This document shows, piece by piece, positions 1 to 7,425 of a stretch of 25,277 nucleotides of DNA. The notes under the pieces were generated by a model that was not told where the DNA came from, made no database searches, and saw nothing but the letters and a program-made list of their open reading frames with translations. The DNA lies in IMG/VR virus record IMGVR_UViG_3300027736_000231, positions 1 to 25,277 of that record; one strand, given 5' to 3'. Each line of letters starts with the position of its first letter. The stretch's first letter is position 1. The position numbers and the translations under genes were made by a program. The DNA comes from a virus.

Positions 1-102
1 CATTGTGGCAAAAATGCATCATAGGCTTTCTTTTTATGGCATTTATGGTTACTCTTTGTTTTATCTAAAAAGCGAATCAATATTGAACTGATAGCGAATC
101 AA

Positions 103-115
103 AACCGATTCGGTT
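103..115. promoter_or_regulatory. 13-bp palindrome AACCGATTCGGTT
   Basis: This is a perfect 6+1+6 inverted repeat (AACCGA, T, TCGGTT) in the non-coding leader. The same arms recur around a C at 4326-4338 inside the giant gene. A palindrome of this length in an upstream region is typical of a dimeric repressor or regulator site, but no cognate regulator is encoded in the window, so the function is unknown. Confidence 0.35.
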
Positions 116-151
116 ACCCATGGTGAATGAGGACACCTATAAGCCTCTGAC

Positions 152-184
152 TCCTAGGAAAGACTAGGACTTTTCTTTTCTTTT
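152..184 (+). terminator. Weak terminator-like hairpin in the terS leader
   Basis: A 6-bp stem TCCTAG (152-157) and CTAGGA (164-169) closes a 6-base loop and is followed by a T-rich tract of TTTTC units to about 184. The stem is only moderately GC-rich and the T tract is broken by C, so it is a weak candidate for an intrinsic terminator of an upstream transcript. It could also be a leader element of the terS transcript. Confidence 0.3.
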
Positions 185-249
185 CATCTGTAGTAAAATC
201 AAGATTCCAACACGCATGAAGATTGCCTCTCATAAAATAGGGGGATACT

Positions 250-327
250 CAGTCTTCAGCCGTGTTGGTGTGGCGAAAGCCTGAGACTGGCAACCTGCGA
301 TAAAGTTCAAGGCAGGACACCAACACC
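250..327 (+). ncRNA. Candidate pseudoknotted structured RNA before terS
   Basis: A perfect 10-bp inverted repeat pairs GTGTTGGTGT (262-271) with ACACCAACAC (317-326). A second helix interleaves with it: CAGTCTT (250-256) pairs with GGAGACTG-like positions 283-289, seven pairs including one G-U; a bulged form pairs 250-259 with 281-289. The two helices therefore form an H-type pseudoknot. Nested inside are GGC-GAAA-GCC (272-281, a GNRA tetraloop) and CCTGC/GCAGG (294-298 with 312-316), which directly abuts the long helix. The helix order matches the P1-P2-P3-P1'-P4-P2' plan of HDV-like ribozymes, and the segment after P1' (CTGGCAAC) resembles the HDV one. The loop-3 cytosines and a clear C-N-A-A in J4/2 are missing, so catalysis is not established. 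It may instead be a leader regulatory RNA. A TAAAAT hexamer at 233-238 could be a -10 element placing transcription start near 245, but no good -35 is visible. Confidence 0.45.
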
Positions 328-390
328 TTATAGCGAACTGTAAGCGAATTGATTTCTGCAATCATTCACTATTCATGGGGACTAAGGGTA

Positions 391-990
391 ATGCCTGAAA
401 CTAATAAGACTGTTAAGAAACCTATAGGGGCCGCCAAGGCTCAGGGTGCAGTTGCCCCCAAAAAATCCCCCAAGCCCAAAACAAAGCCTAAAATAGGCAG
501 ACCATCTAACTATGACCCTAAGATAGCAAGAATCATATGTGAACAACTAAGTGAGGGAATACCACTTAGACAGATATGTAGAGAGAACGAAGGCTTCCCT
601 GCATGGAGGACTGTTTACGATTGGATGGGTCGCAATCCTGATCTTTCCGCATCCATCGCGCGAGCCAGAGATATTGGTTACGACGCAATTGCTGAAGAGT
701 GTTTGCACATTGCGGACAATCAGACAATAACGGAACGGATCACGGAAACGGAAGACCCCAAGACTAAGGCAATATTGCGGTCGGTGATTAGGTCGGACGA
801 TGTTAATGCTCGCCGCCTACAGGTTGAGACCCGATTGAAGTTGCTGGCAAAGTTCCATCCCACCAAGTATGGGGATAGGGTGGCCATTGAGGGGGTTGAG
901 GGAGGTGCAGCCATCAAGACTGAGGATACTGGGGCGAATAAGTTCCTCGAGATTATTAAGAACATGGAGATGACTAAGCGTGCTGGCTGA
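391..990 (+). CDS. terS: Terminase small subunit
   Basis: This 199-residue protein matches phage small terminase subunits, which recognise the packaging site and present the genome to the large subunit. A lysine/proline-rich N-terminal tail (residues 1-35) precedes GRPSNYDP and a helix-turn-helix region at about 44-85 (EGIPLRQIC, WRTVYDWM). A helical oligomerisation region follows (SASIARARDIGYDAIAEEC, about 87-150), with the family-like ending LKLLAKFHPTKYGDR at 149-163. The ORF stays open back to a TTG at 349, but that has no ribosome binding site. The ATG at 391 has purine-rich GGGG (377-380) and AAGGG (384-388) upstream and removes an atypical leader, so I chose it. It overlaps terL by 11 bases, as expected for a terminase operon. 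The leader RNA and AGCGAA repeats lie just upstream. Confidence 0.92.
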   Translation: MPETNKTVKKPIGAAKAQGAVAPKKSPKPKTKPKIGRPSNYDPKIARIICEQLSEGIPLRQICRENEGFPAWRTVYDWMGRNPDLSASIARARDIGYDAIAEECLHIADNQTITERITETEDPKTKAILRSVIRSDDVNARRLQVETRLKLLAKFHPTKYGDRVAIEGVEGGAAIKTEDTGANKFLEIIKNMEMTKRAG

Positions 991-2395
991 GTTGCTTGAA
1001 GACCCAGCGGTCGCGGCAGAGTTTGACGCGCAGGCAGAGCATGACCGGATTGCCCAAATAGCCCATGCAAAATGGATAGCAAGCGCCCATAAGTACCAGA
1101 TACCCCCGCCATTGGAATATGACTACACTGTCTGGATGATGCTCGCGGGTAGGGGCGCGGGGAAGACGCGCTCGGCAGCAGAGGCGCTTTGGTGGTGGTG
1201 TTGGACAAACCCCGGTACTCGAGGGCTTGTACTGGCTCCAACCAGTAATGACATCAAGTTCACTTGTTTTGAGGGGCAGTCAGGCTTACTTGCTTGCATT
1301 CCTCAAGAGTTGGTGACCGACTATAACAAACAGGATCACCAGATCAAACTGAGCAATGGCTCTATCATTCGCGGCATTTCTGGTGATTCCTATGAACGGC
1401 TAAGGGGGCCGCAGTTTCATTGGTGCTGGGCAGATGAGTTGGCTGCATTCCAGTATCTGGGGCCTGGGGAGGCATGGGACATGATGATGATGGGTCTGCG
1501 CTTAGGCACTCAGCCTCGAGTGATTGTGACTACTACGCCCAAGCCTAAGGACTTGATCCTTGATCTGGTGGGCAGAGAGGGTGGTGATGTGGTCATTGAC
1601 CGAGCCAGTACCTATGAGAATAAGGCTAACCTTGCACCCAACTTCAGCAAGCAATTAGAGCAGTACAAGGGCAGCAAACTCTATCAGCAAGAGGTCATGG
1701 GTGAGATAGTTGACCTTGAGGATGGTAAGGTTGTCAGCCGGGATATGTTCCAGATGTGGCCTGCTGACCGACCATTCCCTAAGTTTGAATACATTGTGCA
1801 GTCCTATGACTGCGCCTATACGGATAAGGAATACAACGATCCTACGGCTATGACTACTTGGGGCGTGTTCAAGCCTATGGATGGCCCCATGTCTGTGCTG
1901 CTGATTGACTGCTGGGCAGAACATCTGACTTTCCCTAACCTCAAGCCTAAGGTCATTGAAGAGTGGCGTGTCTCTTATGGTGAGGGGAGGGATGCCAAGC
2001 GCCCTGACTTAATCCTCGTGGAGGCAAAGGCATCTGGTCTGTCTTTAGTGCAAGAGTTGAGGGCAATGCATCTGCCTGTAAGGGCATGGAATCCCGGCAA
2101 TGCCGATAAGATGACCCGGCTCCAGATTACCGCCTCCATCTTTACGACTGGTCGCGTCTGGCTGCCAGAGTCCTCAGTGCGCAAGGGCTATGTCAAAGAC
2201 TGGTGCGAGGGGTTTTTGAGCCAGATATGCTCATTCCCTGATTCCACCCATGATGACTATGTGGATAGCGCAACTCAGGCTATTCGCTTGCTTAAAGATA
2301 TGGGGTTCCTAGACATAAACCCAGAGCCTCGTTATGATGATGATGATGATTATTTAGATTTAAAACCCAAACGGGTCAACCCTTACGCGGTGTAA
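980..2395 (+). CDS. terL: Terminase large subunit (ATPase/nuclease)
   Basis: This 471-residue packaging motor has both expected domains. The ATPase has Walker A LAGRGAGKTR (55-64), Walker B with WCWADE (D152, E153) and the coupling motif VTTTPKP (183-189). The RNase H-like nuclease shows acidic residues in order: SYDCAY (D277), ILVEAK (E348) and HDDYVDS (D425/D426/D429). The start is GTG at 980, supported by GGAGA at 966-970; the next in-frame methionines lie just before Walker A and would destroy the domain. It cuts concatemeric DNA and translocates it through the portal. The C-terminus carries five consecutive aspartates from a GATGAT tract (about 2336-2350). It overlaps terS and is followed after 3 bases by the giant gene. 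Confidence 0.97.
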   Translation: MLAELLEDPAVAAEFDAQAEHDRIAQIAHAKWIASAHKYQIPPPLEYDYTVWMMLAGRGAGKTRSAAEALWWWCWTNPGTRGLVLAPTSNDIKFTCFEGQSGLLACIPQELVTDYNKQDHQIKLSNGSIIRGISGDSYERLRGPQFHWCWADELAAFQYLGPGEAWDMMMMGLRLGTQPRVIVTTTPKPKDLILDLVGREGGDVVIDRASTYENKANLAPNFSKQLEQYKGSKLYQQEVMGEIVDLEDGKVVSRDMFQMWPADRPFPKFEYIVQSYDCAYTDKEYNDPTAMTTWGVFKPMDGPMSVLLIDCWAEHLTFPNLKPKVIEEWRVSYGEGRDAKRPDLILVEAKASGLSLVQELRAMHLPVRAWNPGNADKMTRLQITASIFTTGRVWLPESSVRKGYVKDWCEGFLSQICSFPDSTHDDYVDSATQAIRLLKDMGFLDINPEPRYDDDDDYLDLKPKRVNPYAV

Positions 2396-2398
2396 AAC

Positions 2399-5300
2399 AT
2401 GGGCGCACTTAATATTCTGGCTAAGACGGCCAAGGCAGCAAATGAAGCGGACCGGGCTTTGCCCATGCGTTTGGCTCGTGCTACCCCTAAGACCAAGGCA
2501 GAGATAGATGCTTTGGCTACTCGCGTGTCTAAGCAGATGCTAGGTGAACACGTGGAGTCTGGCAAGGCAGGGGATACCAAGAACTTGGCTGGGCGCTCGC
2601 GTCTTGAGAATGAGCGCGTCAAGGGATTGGACTATGAGGTTGTGCCGACAGGTAAAGCAAGGCAGTCCAATGTGTACCAAGCCCGCAAGGGTGATGTCAA
2701 TGTGGCTATCCCGGGTGACCAGACCATCTCTGACTCAGTCTTGAAGCGAGTTGGGGATATTGAGGGGATTGAATCCATCCAAGAGGGTGGGGCAAGATAT
2801 GGCTTGGGCAAGACGCGTGGCAAGAACCCTCTCTTCTGGGCATCCAATGAGGGGCCGGCACAACAGGCTCAGAACAAGTTTACGGATGTGGCTGAGTTCT
2901 ATGAGCCAGAGCGAGTGGTTGGGCAGCACATGGCTATGGGGCCAATCTCCAATAACTTTGCCATGCACTTTGCTGATGCCAACCTAAGGGCGATGGACTT
3001 CACCAAGATTAAGCCTAAAGATATGCAGACCTTTGATGCTTTGATTGCTCAAGGTTATCCAAAGACAAACCCAAAGACAGGGGTAACGGAGCAGATTTCT
3101 TTTTCTAATTGGCCCGGCATTGCTGATCGAGATGCAGCCATGGAGGCAATGAGGGCTGACCCTGAAATGAGGAAGTGGTTCAACAACCGAATGAAGATAC
3201 CTAAGGTGACTCAACCCTTGGGATTGCCTAATGGCTTGGACATCCAATGGGCTATTACTGAGCCACAGTTGCGCAACATGGAGGTCAATCTGACTGGCTT
3301 ATCAGCCGGGGAGATGGTTCCGGGTGCAAAGTTGACCGACACCGCGGGTCACAATACCTATGAGAAAGGGATTCGTGGCAAGGCTTTAGGTCACCAAGAG
3401 GTCTTGACCCCATTCACCCTATCCTATCCTGATGCAGCACAGCACATTGCCTCAACTCAGCGCCCCCAAGACTTTACTGGGACTATCCAAAAGGTCTTCC
3501 CCCATCAGTTGGTGGATGACCAGTGGCTTGATGAAGTTGCCAAGTACCGCGAGTTGATTAAGAAATACACCGGGCAAAAGTCTGGCGGTGAGATACATAT
3601 GTCCAACTTTGAGAAAAGACTCAGAGGGATTAAGAATGAGGATGATAAGGAATCCATCCGCAAGTTAATGGCTTTGATGGCTGGCATGATTAAGGGTCAG
3701 CCTACTGATGTAGCCTCACAGACCTTTAAGGGTAGGGACTACAAGACTAAGAAGAATCCCAATCCGACAACCCCATCCATGCCCTCATTCGCATTCAAGG
3801 GCAAGCACTTTGCTGATGGCGGCGATGTGGATGACTCCCCAATCAAGTTCAACCCCTTTGTCAACAAGCAGCACATGAATGGAGCAGACATCTCCAATGC
3901 TGGGCTGATGGCTAATGCTGACCTCAAAGATGCGGGCAGACTGAGTGCGGGTGTCAACCTTACTGCCATCGAGAAAGACCGAGAGCGCCGCCAAATGGAG
4001 GCTCTGATGGCTAACTACTCCAACAACATTGGGGATGTGGGCATCAATGCGGGTGTGGTCAAGCCTTTGGACAAGTTCATTCCCGCCAATCTGTATCAGA
4101 CCAACTTGGTTGGCTCTGTCCCTGTTGGTGAGGGCAGACTTAGCGCTGGGATGCATGGCACACACATGGATGGTCAGCATAAGGTGACTGGTAATTCCCT
4201 TGGGTACAATGCGCCCTTGGGTGGTGGTCGCTTAAATGTGAACATGATGAAGCCCAAAGAGGGCAAGCCTATGTTTGGCGCTCAATGGCAACGCTCATTT
4301 GCAGAAGGTGGTGCAACCGACTCGCAACCGACTCGGTTTCGTTTGCCTAAGTTCGGTCGTGGTGGTGGCACAAAGACAAGTAAAGACCGCCCATTCTATG
4401 AGCCGTTTACTCAAGGTCTTGGCCCCATGCTCTATGGTGCAGCAAGAGGAACTGCCGCGGGAATTGCTGGCGCACCCGGTGACATTGAGGAATTGGGTCG
4501 CATGGGCATTAATTATGCAGGTGAACTTGCAGGTAAGCCTAACTTAGTAGAAGAAGAGGCGGCTCTGCCAACTTCTGAGCGCGTGCTAAAGAAGATACCA
4601 TCCCTCAAGGATTTGGGAGCGGGCAAGGAGGCTCAACACTCTGAGGATGTAGCCTCTAAGTTGGGTATGTATGGCGTCTCCCAGATAGTCGCGCCCAAGG
4701 CTGGGTCAACTGTAGCCAAGGGAATAAAGACTGTGGGCAAAGAACTCGGTGAGACCGCAGGGCAGAAGATTGCCATGGGTCAACCCCTTGTACCCGGCAT
4801 TCCTAAGTCTCTGACTAACCCTCCTGTGATGAACATCATCAAGCCAGAGGGTGGTAATTGGAAAGATAAATCTATTACTAATTTTGGGCAGAACTTAAAA
4901 GATAGCAACTCCCCTCGCCATATGGCAAGCGTTCGTGGTAATCCCAAAAAAGTTTATGAAGACACTATCAACAAGATGGATACTGTAATTGAGCGCATGA
5001 AAGAGGCGGGTCAATGGAATCCTGAGACTGAGCAGGCTTATGCCAATTTGCGTAAGCAAGCAGAGAACACCTATGCCATCGATACATGGGTTGACTCTAA
5101 CCTAACCAACTATGTCAAGAAACAAATGGGGACTGAAAAAGACCCTGTCCGACTCTTGGCTGACCAAGGCATTTCCCAGTTTGCTGGTGAGGGTGCAATG
5201 CGTGATGCCCTCAATTGGAGTTATCAACAAGCGGCAGATGCAAGGAAAGCCCGCGCAAAGTTTGGAATGCCAGAAAACCAAATGTCTACAACTAGAATGG

Positions 5301-7423
5301 GTACATTTTGGGAAACTGCAACTGATGATTTAATTGGTGGAAATTCAAAGTTGCTCAAAGATTACAAGACTGAGAAGAGACTAAAAGACAATCCTTGGAT
5401 GGCTAATGCACCGGGTGACACTCCAATTTATGGCATTCCTCCTCATGGTTCTTATGAAGATTATGGCTCTTCTCTTGGCTTTGACCATATTCTTGATGTT
5501 TTGAAAGAAGACTTGGCGACTGGCCGCATCCGTCCAGACCAACTTAACAAAGTGTCAATGAAACAAGCGGTTGAGCGCACCCATCAATACAACCAAGAAC
5601 TTGCTAAAAAAGCAGAAGAGGCTAAAGCAAAAAGGGCTGAAGGATTAACTGTTTTTAAAGAATACCCGGAGGGTTATAAATGGGTTCAGTTAGATAAGCC
5701 CGGTCAGTTTACGGCTGAGTCAGATGCCATGGGTCATTCTGTTCGAGGATATGAGCCGCCAAAAGGACATCCTGAATGGTCATTTGAGTCAGGTAATGCT
5801 GGTAGCCCTGATTATGGTTTAGGTGGTTATGAGGCTATTAAAAGGGGTGATGCCAAGGTTTATTCTTTAGTAGACCCTGAGGGTAAGCCACATACTACTA
5901 TTGAGGTTGGCTCTGGCTATGATGCGCCAGCATGGTATCAAAAAAACAAAAAATTATTTGATAGTGATATGCCATTGACTAATAAATCTGATGAAGAATC
6001 TTTGCATGATACTGTAGGTCAGATGGTAAGTTCTTTCAATGAACTATCTGATAGTCCTGCTGCTTATGTTAAATCAATCAGTAAAATTTTGGATGATGCT
6101 GGCATACCATATATACCTGCAGAGCGCTCAAAACCTACCATCCATCAAATTAAGGGTAAACAAAACCGCTCCCCAAATCCTGAGTATTTGCCCTATGTGC
6201 AAGACTTTGTAAGGTCTAGTGAGTGGGATGAGATTGGTGACTTGAGAAATACAGGCTTGAAGACTCTTGATCAAGCATTCCCCAACTATGCGGATGCCAA
6301 GCGTTATAGCAGAACCAATCCTGACACCCGCTATGTGACTCAAGCAGATATTGATGCTTATCACAAACAAGTCAATGAAGAATTGCTCAATGAGTATTCC
6401 AAGTACCGACTCAAGCCAGACCCTGAGTCTAAGAACACCCTTGGCCGCAATGACTTGATGACCATCAGAGAGTTGGCTGAGTTGGAATTTCCCGGTGATT
6501 TGCAAAAGCAAGCCAACATGATCCGTGGTGCAATGCAAGGCACTACTGAGCCGGGTGCTTATAGTGGCTCAATCTTCCCTCCCCTTGAGGAGAAAAAAGG
6601 TGGGGCAATATCTGCCCCTAAATTTAGCCTAAAGATGGGCGTGGGAGGATTGCTCAAGGGTGCTGCTAAAAGCATGAAAGGGCTGCAAAAGGTATTGCCC
6701 CAAGCAGAACGTGAGGCTAACCTTCAAAAGTTTTTAGAGAAAAGTAAAGTTAAAGAAAAAATGTACCGTGGTGCAACACCACATTTTCAAAAAGAAGGCG
6801 ACCCAATCTTTGTTTCGCCAAATTTGGACTTTGCTGAAAGTTTTCCTGTTGGAAGTAAGAGTCCCACAATTGCGGCTGAGAAGAATCAGACTTTATATCC
6901 ATTACATATTAATGCAACTAATCCATTTGATTATGATGACATCAATCAAATTGAAAAAGTAATACAACAAATTTCTAAATCAGACCCTGATGAGGCTGAA
7001 AAAATAAAAAACGAATTTGATTATTATTTAAAAATGGCAAGATTTGGAAATCAAACAGGTAATTGGGGATTAATTGAGAATCCAGTTGTTCAAGATGCCA
7101 TAAAAAAATTAGGGCATGATAGTTTTTATGTTAATGAAGAAGGTATAAAAAACATTGGGTTATATGACCCATCACAAGTTAAGTCAGCCATAGGCAATCG
7201 TGGAACATATGACATCAATGACCCAGACATCAATAAAGCCATAGGTGGTGCGGTGCAAAGCCTAGAGTCTAAATTACCTAAATTGCTAAAAACCGACTAC
7301 AAGTCTATTGACAAACTTATGACTGAGATATCAAAAAAACATAAAACTGCATCAAAAAAATTGCATGATGAATTTGTTACAAAGCACCACATGACACCAG
7401 ACACTTGGATTAAAAGGAAATAG
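2399..7423 (+). CDS. Giant polyvalent-type protein with PcfJ-like and ART-PolyVal-like domains
   Basis: This 1674-residue protein lies between terL and portal. Residues 1-440 are an unrecognised globular part. Residues 510-636 contain alternating strands with repeated GRLSAG/GRLNVN motifs, then a glycine/alanine-rich hydrophobic stretch (about 670-710, GAARGTAAGIAGAPGDIE) like modules I associate with large phage proteins. Residues 1083-1172 resemble PcfJ-type proteins (MGHSVRGY, YSLVDPEGKPHTTIEV). Residues 1453-1611 look like an ADP-ribosyltransferase of polyvalent proteins: YRG at 1456, YPLHINATNPFD at 1500 and the hallmark end DPSQVKSAIGNRGTYD. Short GG motifs sit between modules (FADGGD 471, FAEGGA 634, KKGGAI 1399, AIGGAV 1614). 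Translation probably follows termination-reinitiation from terL, since the Shine-Dalgarno is weak. The role is inferred: polyvalent proteins are thought to travel with injected DNA and act on the host. The ART end carries D1590 where many relatives have E, so activity is uncertain. Confidence 0.8.
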   Translation: MGALNILAKTAKAANEADRALPMRLARATPKTKAEIDALATRVSKQMLGEHVESGKAGDTKNLAGRSRLENERVKGLDYEVVPTGKARQSNVYQARKGDVNVAIPGDQTISDSVLKRVGDIEGIESIQEGGARYGLGKTRGKNPLFWASNEGPAQQAQNKFTDVAEFYEPERVVGQHMAMGPISNNFAMHFADANLRAMDFTKIKPKDMQTFDALIAQGYPKTNPKTGVTEQISFSNWPGIADRDAAMEAMRADPEMRKWFNNRMKIPKVTQPLGLPNGLDIQWAITEPQLRNMEVNLTGLSAGEMVPGAKLTDTAGHNTYEKGIRGKALGHQEVLTPFTLSYPDAAQHIASTQRPQDFTGTIQKVFPHQLVDDQWLDEVAKYRELIKKYTGQKSGGEIHMSNFEKRLRGIKNEDDKESIRKLMALMAGMIKGQPTDVASQTFKGRDYKTKKNPNPTTPSMPSFAFKGKHFADGGDVDDSPIKFNPFVNKQHMNGADISNAGLMANADLKDAGRLSAGVNLTAIEKDRERRQMEALMANYSNNIGDVGINAGVVKPLDKFIPANLYQTNLVGSVPVGEGRLSAGMHGTHMDGQHKVTGNSLGYNAPLGGGRLNVNMMKPKEGKPMFGAQWQRSFAEGGATDSQPTRFRLPKFGRGGGTKTSKDRPFYEPFTQGLGPMLYGAARGTAAGIAGAPGDIEELGRMGINYAGELAGKPNLVEEEAALPTSERVLKKIPSLKDLGAGKEAQHSEDVASKLGMYGVSQIVAPKAGSTVAKGIKTVGKELGETAGQKIAMGQPLVPGIPKSLTNPPVMNIIKPEGGNWKDKSITNFGQNLKDSNSPRHMASVRGNPKKVYEDTINKMDTVIERMKEAGQWNPETEQAYANLRKQAENTYAIDTWVDSNLTNYVKKQMGTEKDPVRLLADQGISQFAGEGAMRDALNWSYQQAADARKARAKFGMPENQMSTTRMGTFWETATDDLIGGNSKLLKDYKTEKRLKDNPWMANAPGDTPIYGIPPHGSYEDYGSSLGFDHILDVLKEDLATGRIRPDQLNKVSMKQAVERTHQYNQELAKKAEEAKAKRAEGLTVFKEYPEGYKWVQLDKPGQFTAESDAMGHSVRGYEPPKGHPEWSFESGNAGSPDYGLGGYEAIKRGDAKVYSLVDPEGKPHTTIEVGSGYDAPAWYQKNKKLFDSDMPLTNKSDEESLHDTVGQMVSSFNELSDSPAAYVKSISKILDDAGIPYIPAERSKPTIHQIKGKQNRSPNPEYLPYVQDFVRSSEWDEIGDLRNTGLKTLDQAFPNYADAKRYSRTNPDTRYVTQADIDAYHKQVNEELLNEYSKYRLKPDPESKNTLGRNDLMTIRELAELEFPGDLQKQANMIRGAMQGTTEPGAYSGSIFPPLEEKKGGAISAPKFSLKMGVGGLLKGAAKSMKGLQKVLPQAEREANLQKFLEKSKVKEKMYRGATPHFQKEGDPIFVSPNLDFAESFPVGSKSPTIAAEKNQTLYPLHINATNPFDYDDINQIEKVIQQISKSDPDEAEKIKNEFDYYLKMARFGNQTGNWGLIENPVVQDAIKKLGHDSFYVNEEGIKNIGLYDPSQVKSAIGNRGTYDINDPDINKAIGGAVQSLESKLPKLLKTDYKSIDKLMTEISKKHKTASKKLHDEFVTKHHMTPDTWIKRK
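4314..4338. repeat. Tandem 11-mer with AACCGACTCGGTT palindrome
   Basis: CAACCGACTCG is repeated in tandem at 4314-4324 and 4325-4335, and the second copy runs into the palindrome AACCGACTCGGTT (4326-4338). The palindrome has the same 6-base arms as the leader palindrome at 103-115. It lies in the part of the giant gene coding for a linker just after the FAEGG motif. It may be a binding site embedded in coding DNA or simply a codon coincidence. Confidence 0.4.
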
Positions 7424-7425
7424 AT

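Larger units (their letters stand above)
71..350. repeat. Spaced AGCGAA(T) repeats upstream of terS
   Basis: The hexamer AGCGAA occurs at 71-76, 93-98, 332-337 and 343-348. The first two are followed by TC and the last by TT. The pairs are 22 and 11 bases apart, so each pair lies on about the same face of the helix. A longer imperfect direct repeat contains them: GAACTGATAGCGAATC at 85-100 and GAACTGTAAGCGAATT at 335-350, identical at 13 of 16 positions and exactly 250 bases apart. The position just before the small terminase gene suggests protein-binding sites, for example for TerS (pac/cos recognition) or a regulator. That role is inference; the repeats are directly visible. Confidence 0.5.

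Noticed and set aside
120-167. 15-codon ORF starting ATGGTGAATGAG in the leader
   Set aside because: It is short and has no ribosome binding site.
171-238. Sigma-70 promoter with TAAAAT at 194-199 or 233-238
   Set aside because: Neither hexamer has a convincing -35 element at the right distance, so they are only mentioned as possibilities.
250-327. Hammerhead ribozyme in the terS leader
   Set aside because: CTGAGAC and GAAA are present, but the required CTGANGA core and its order relative to GAAA and the cleavage site are not.
349-390. TTG start giving a 213-residue TerS
   Set aside because: No Shine-Dalgarno precedes it and the extra 14 residues are unlike the family; it also overlaps the end of the AGCGAA repeat element.
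720-1241. 173-codon minus-strand ORF across the terS/terL junction
   Set aside because: It is antisense to two well-supported terminase genes and has no family features.
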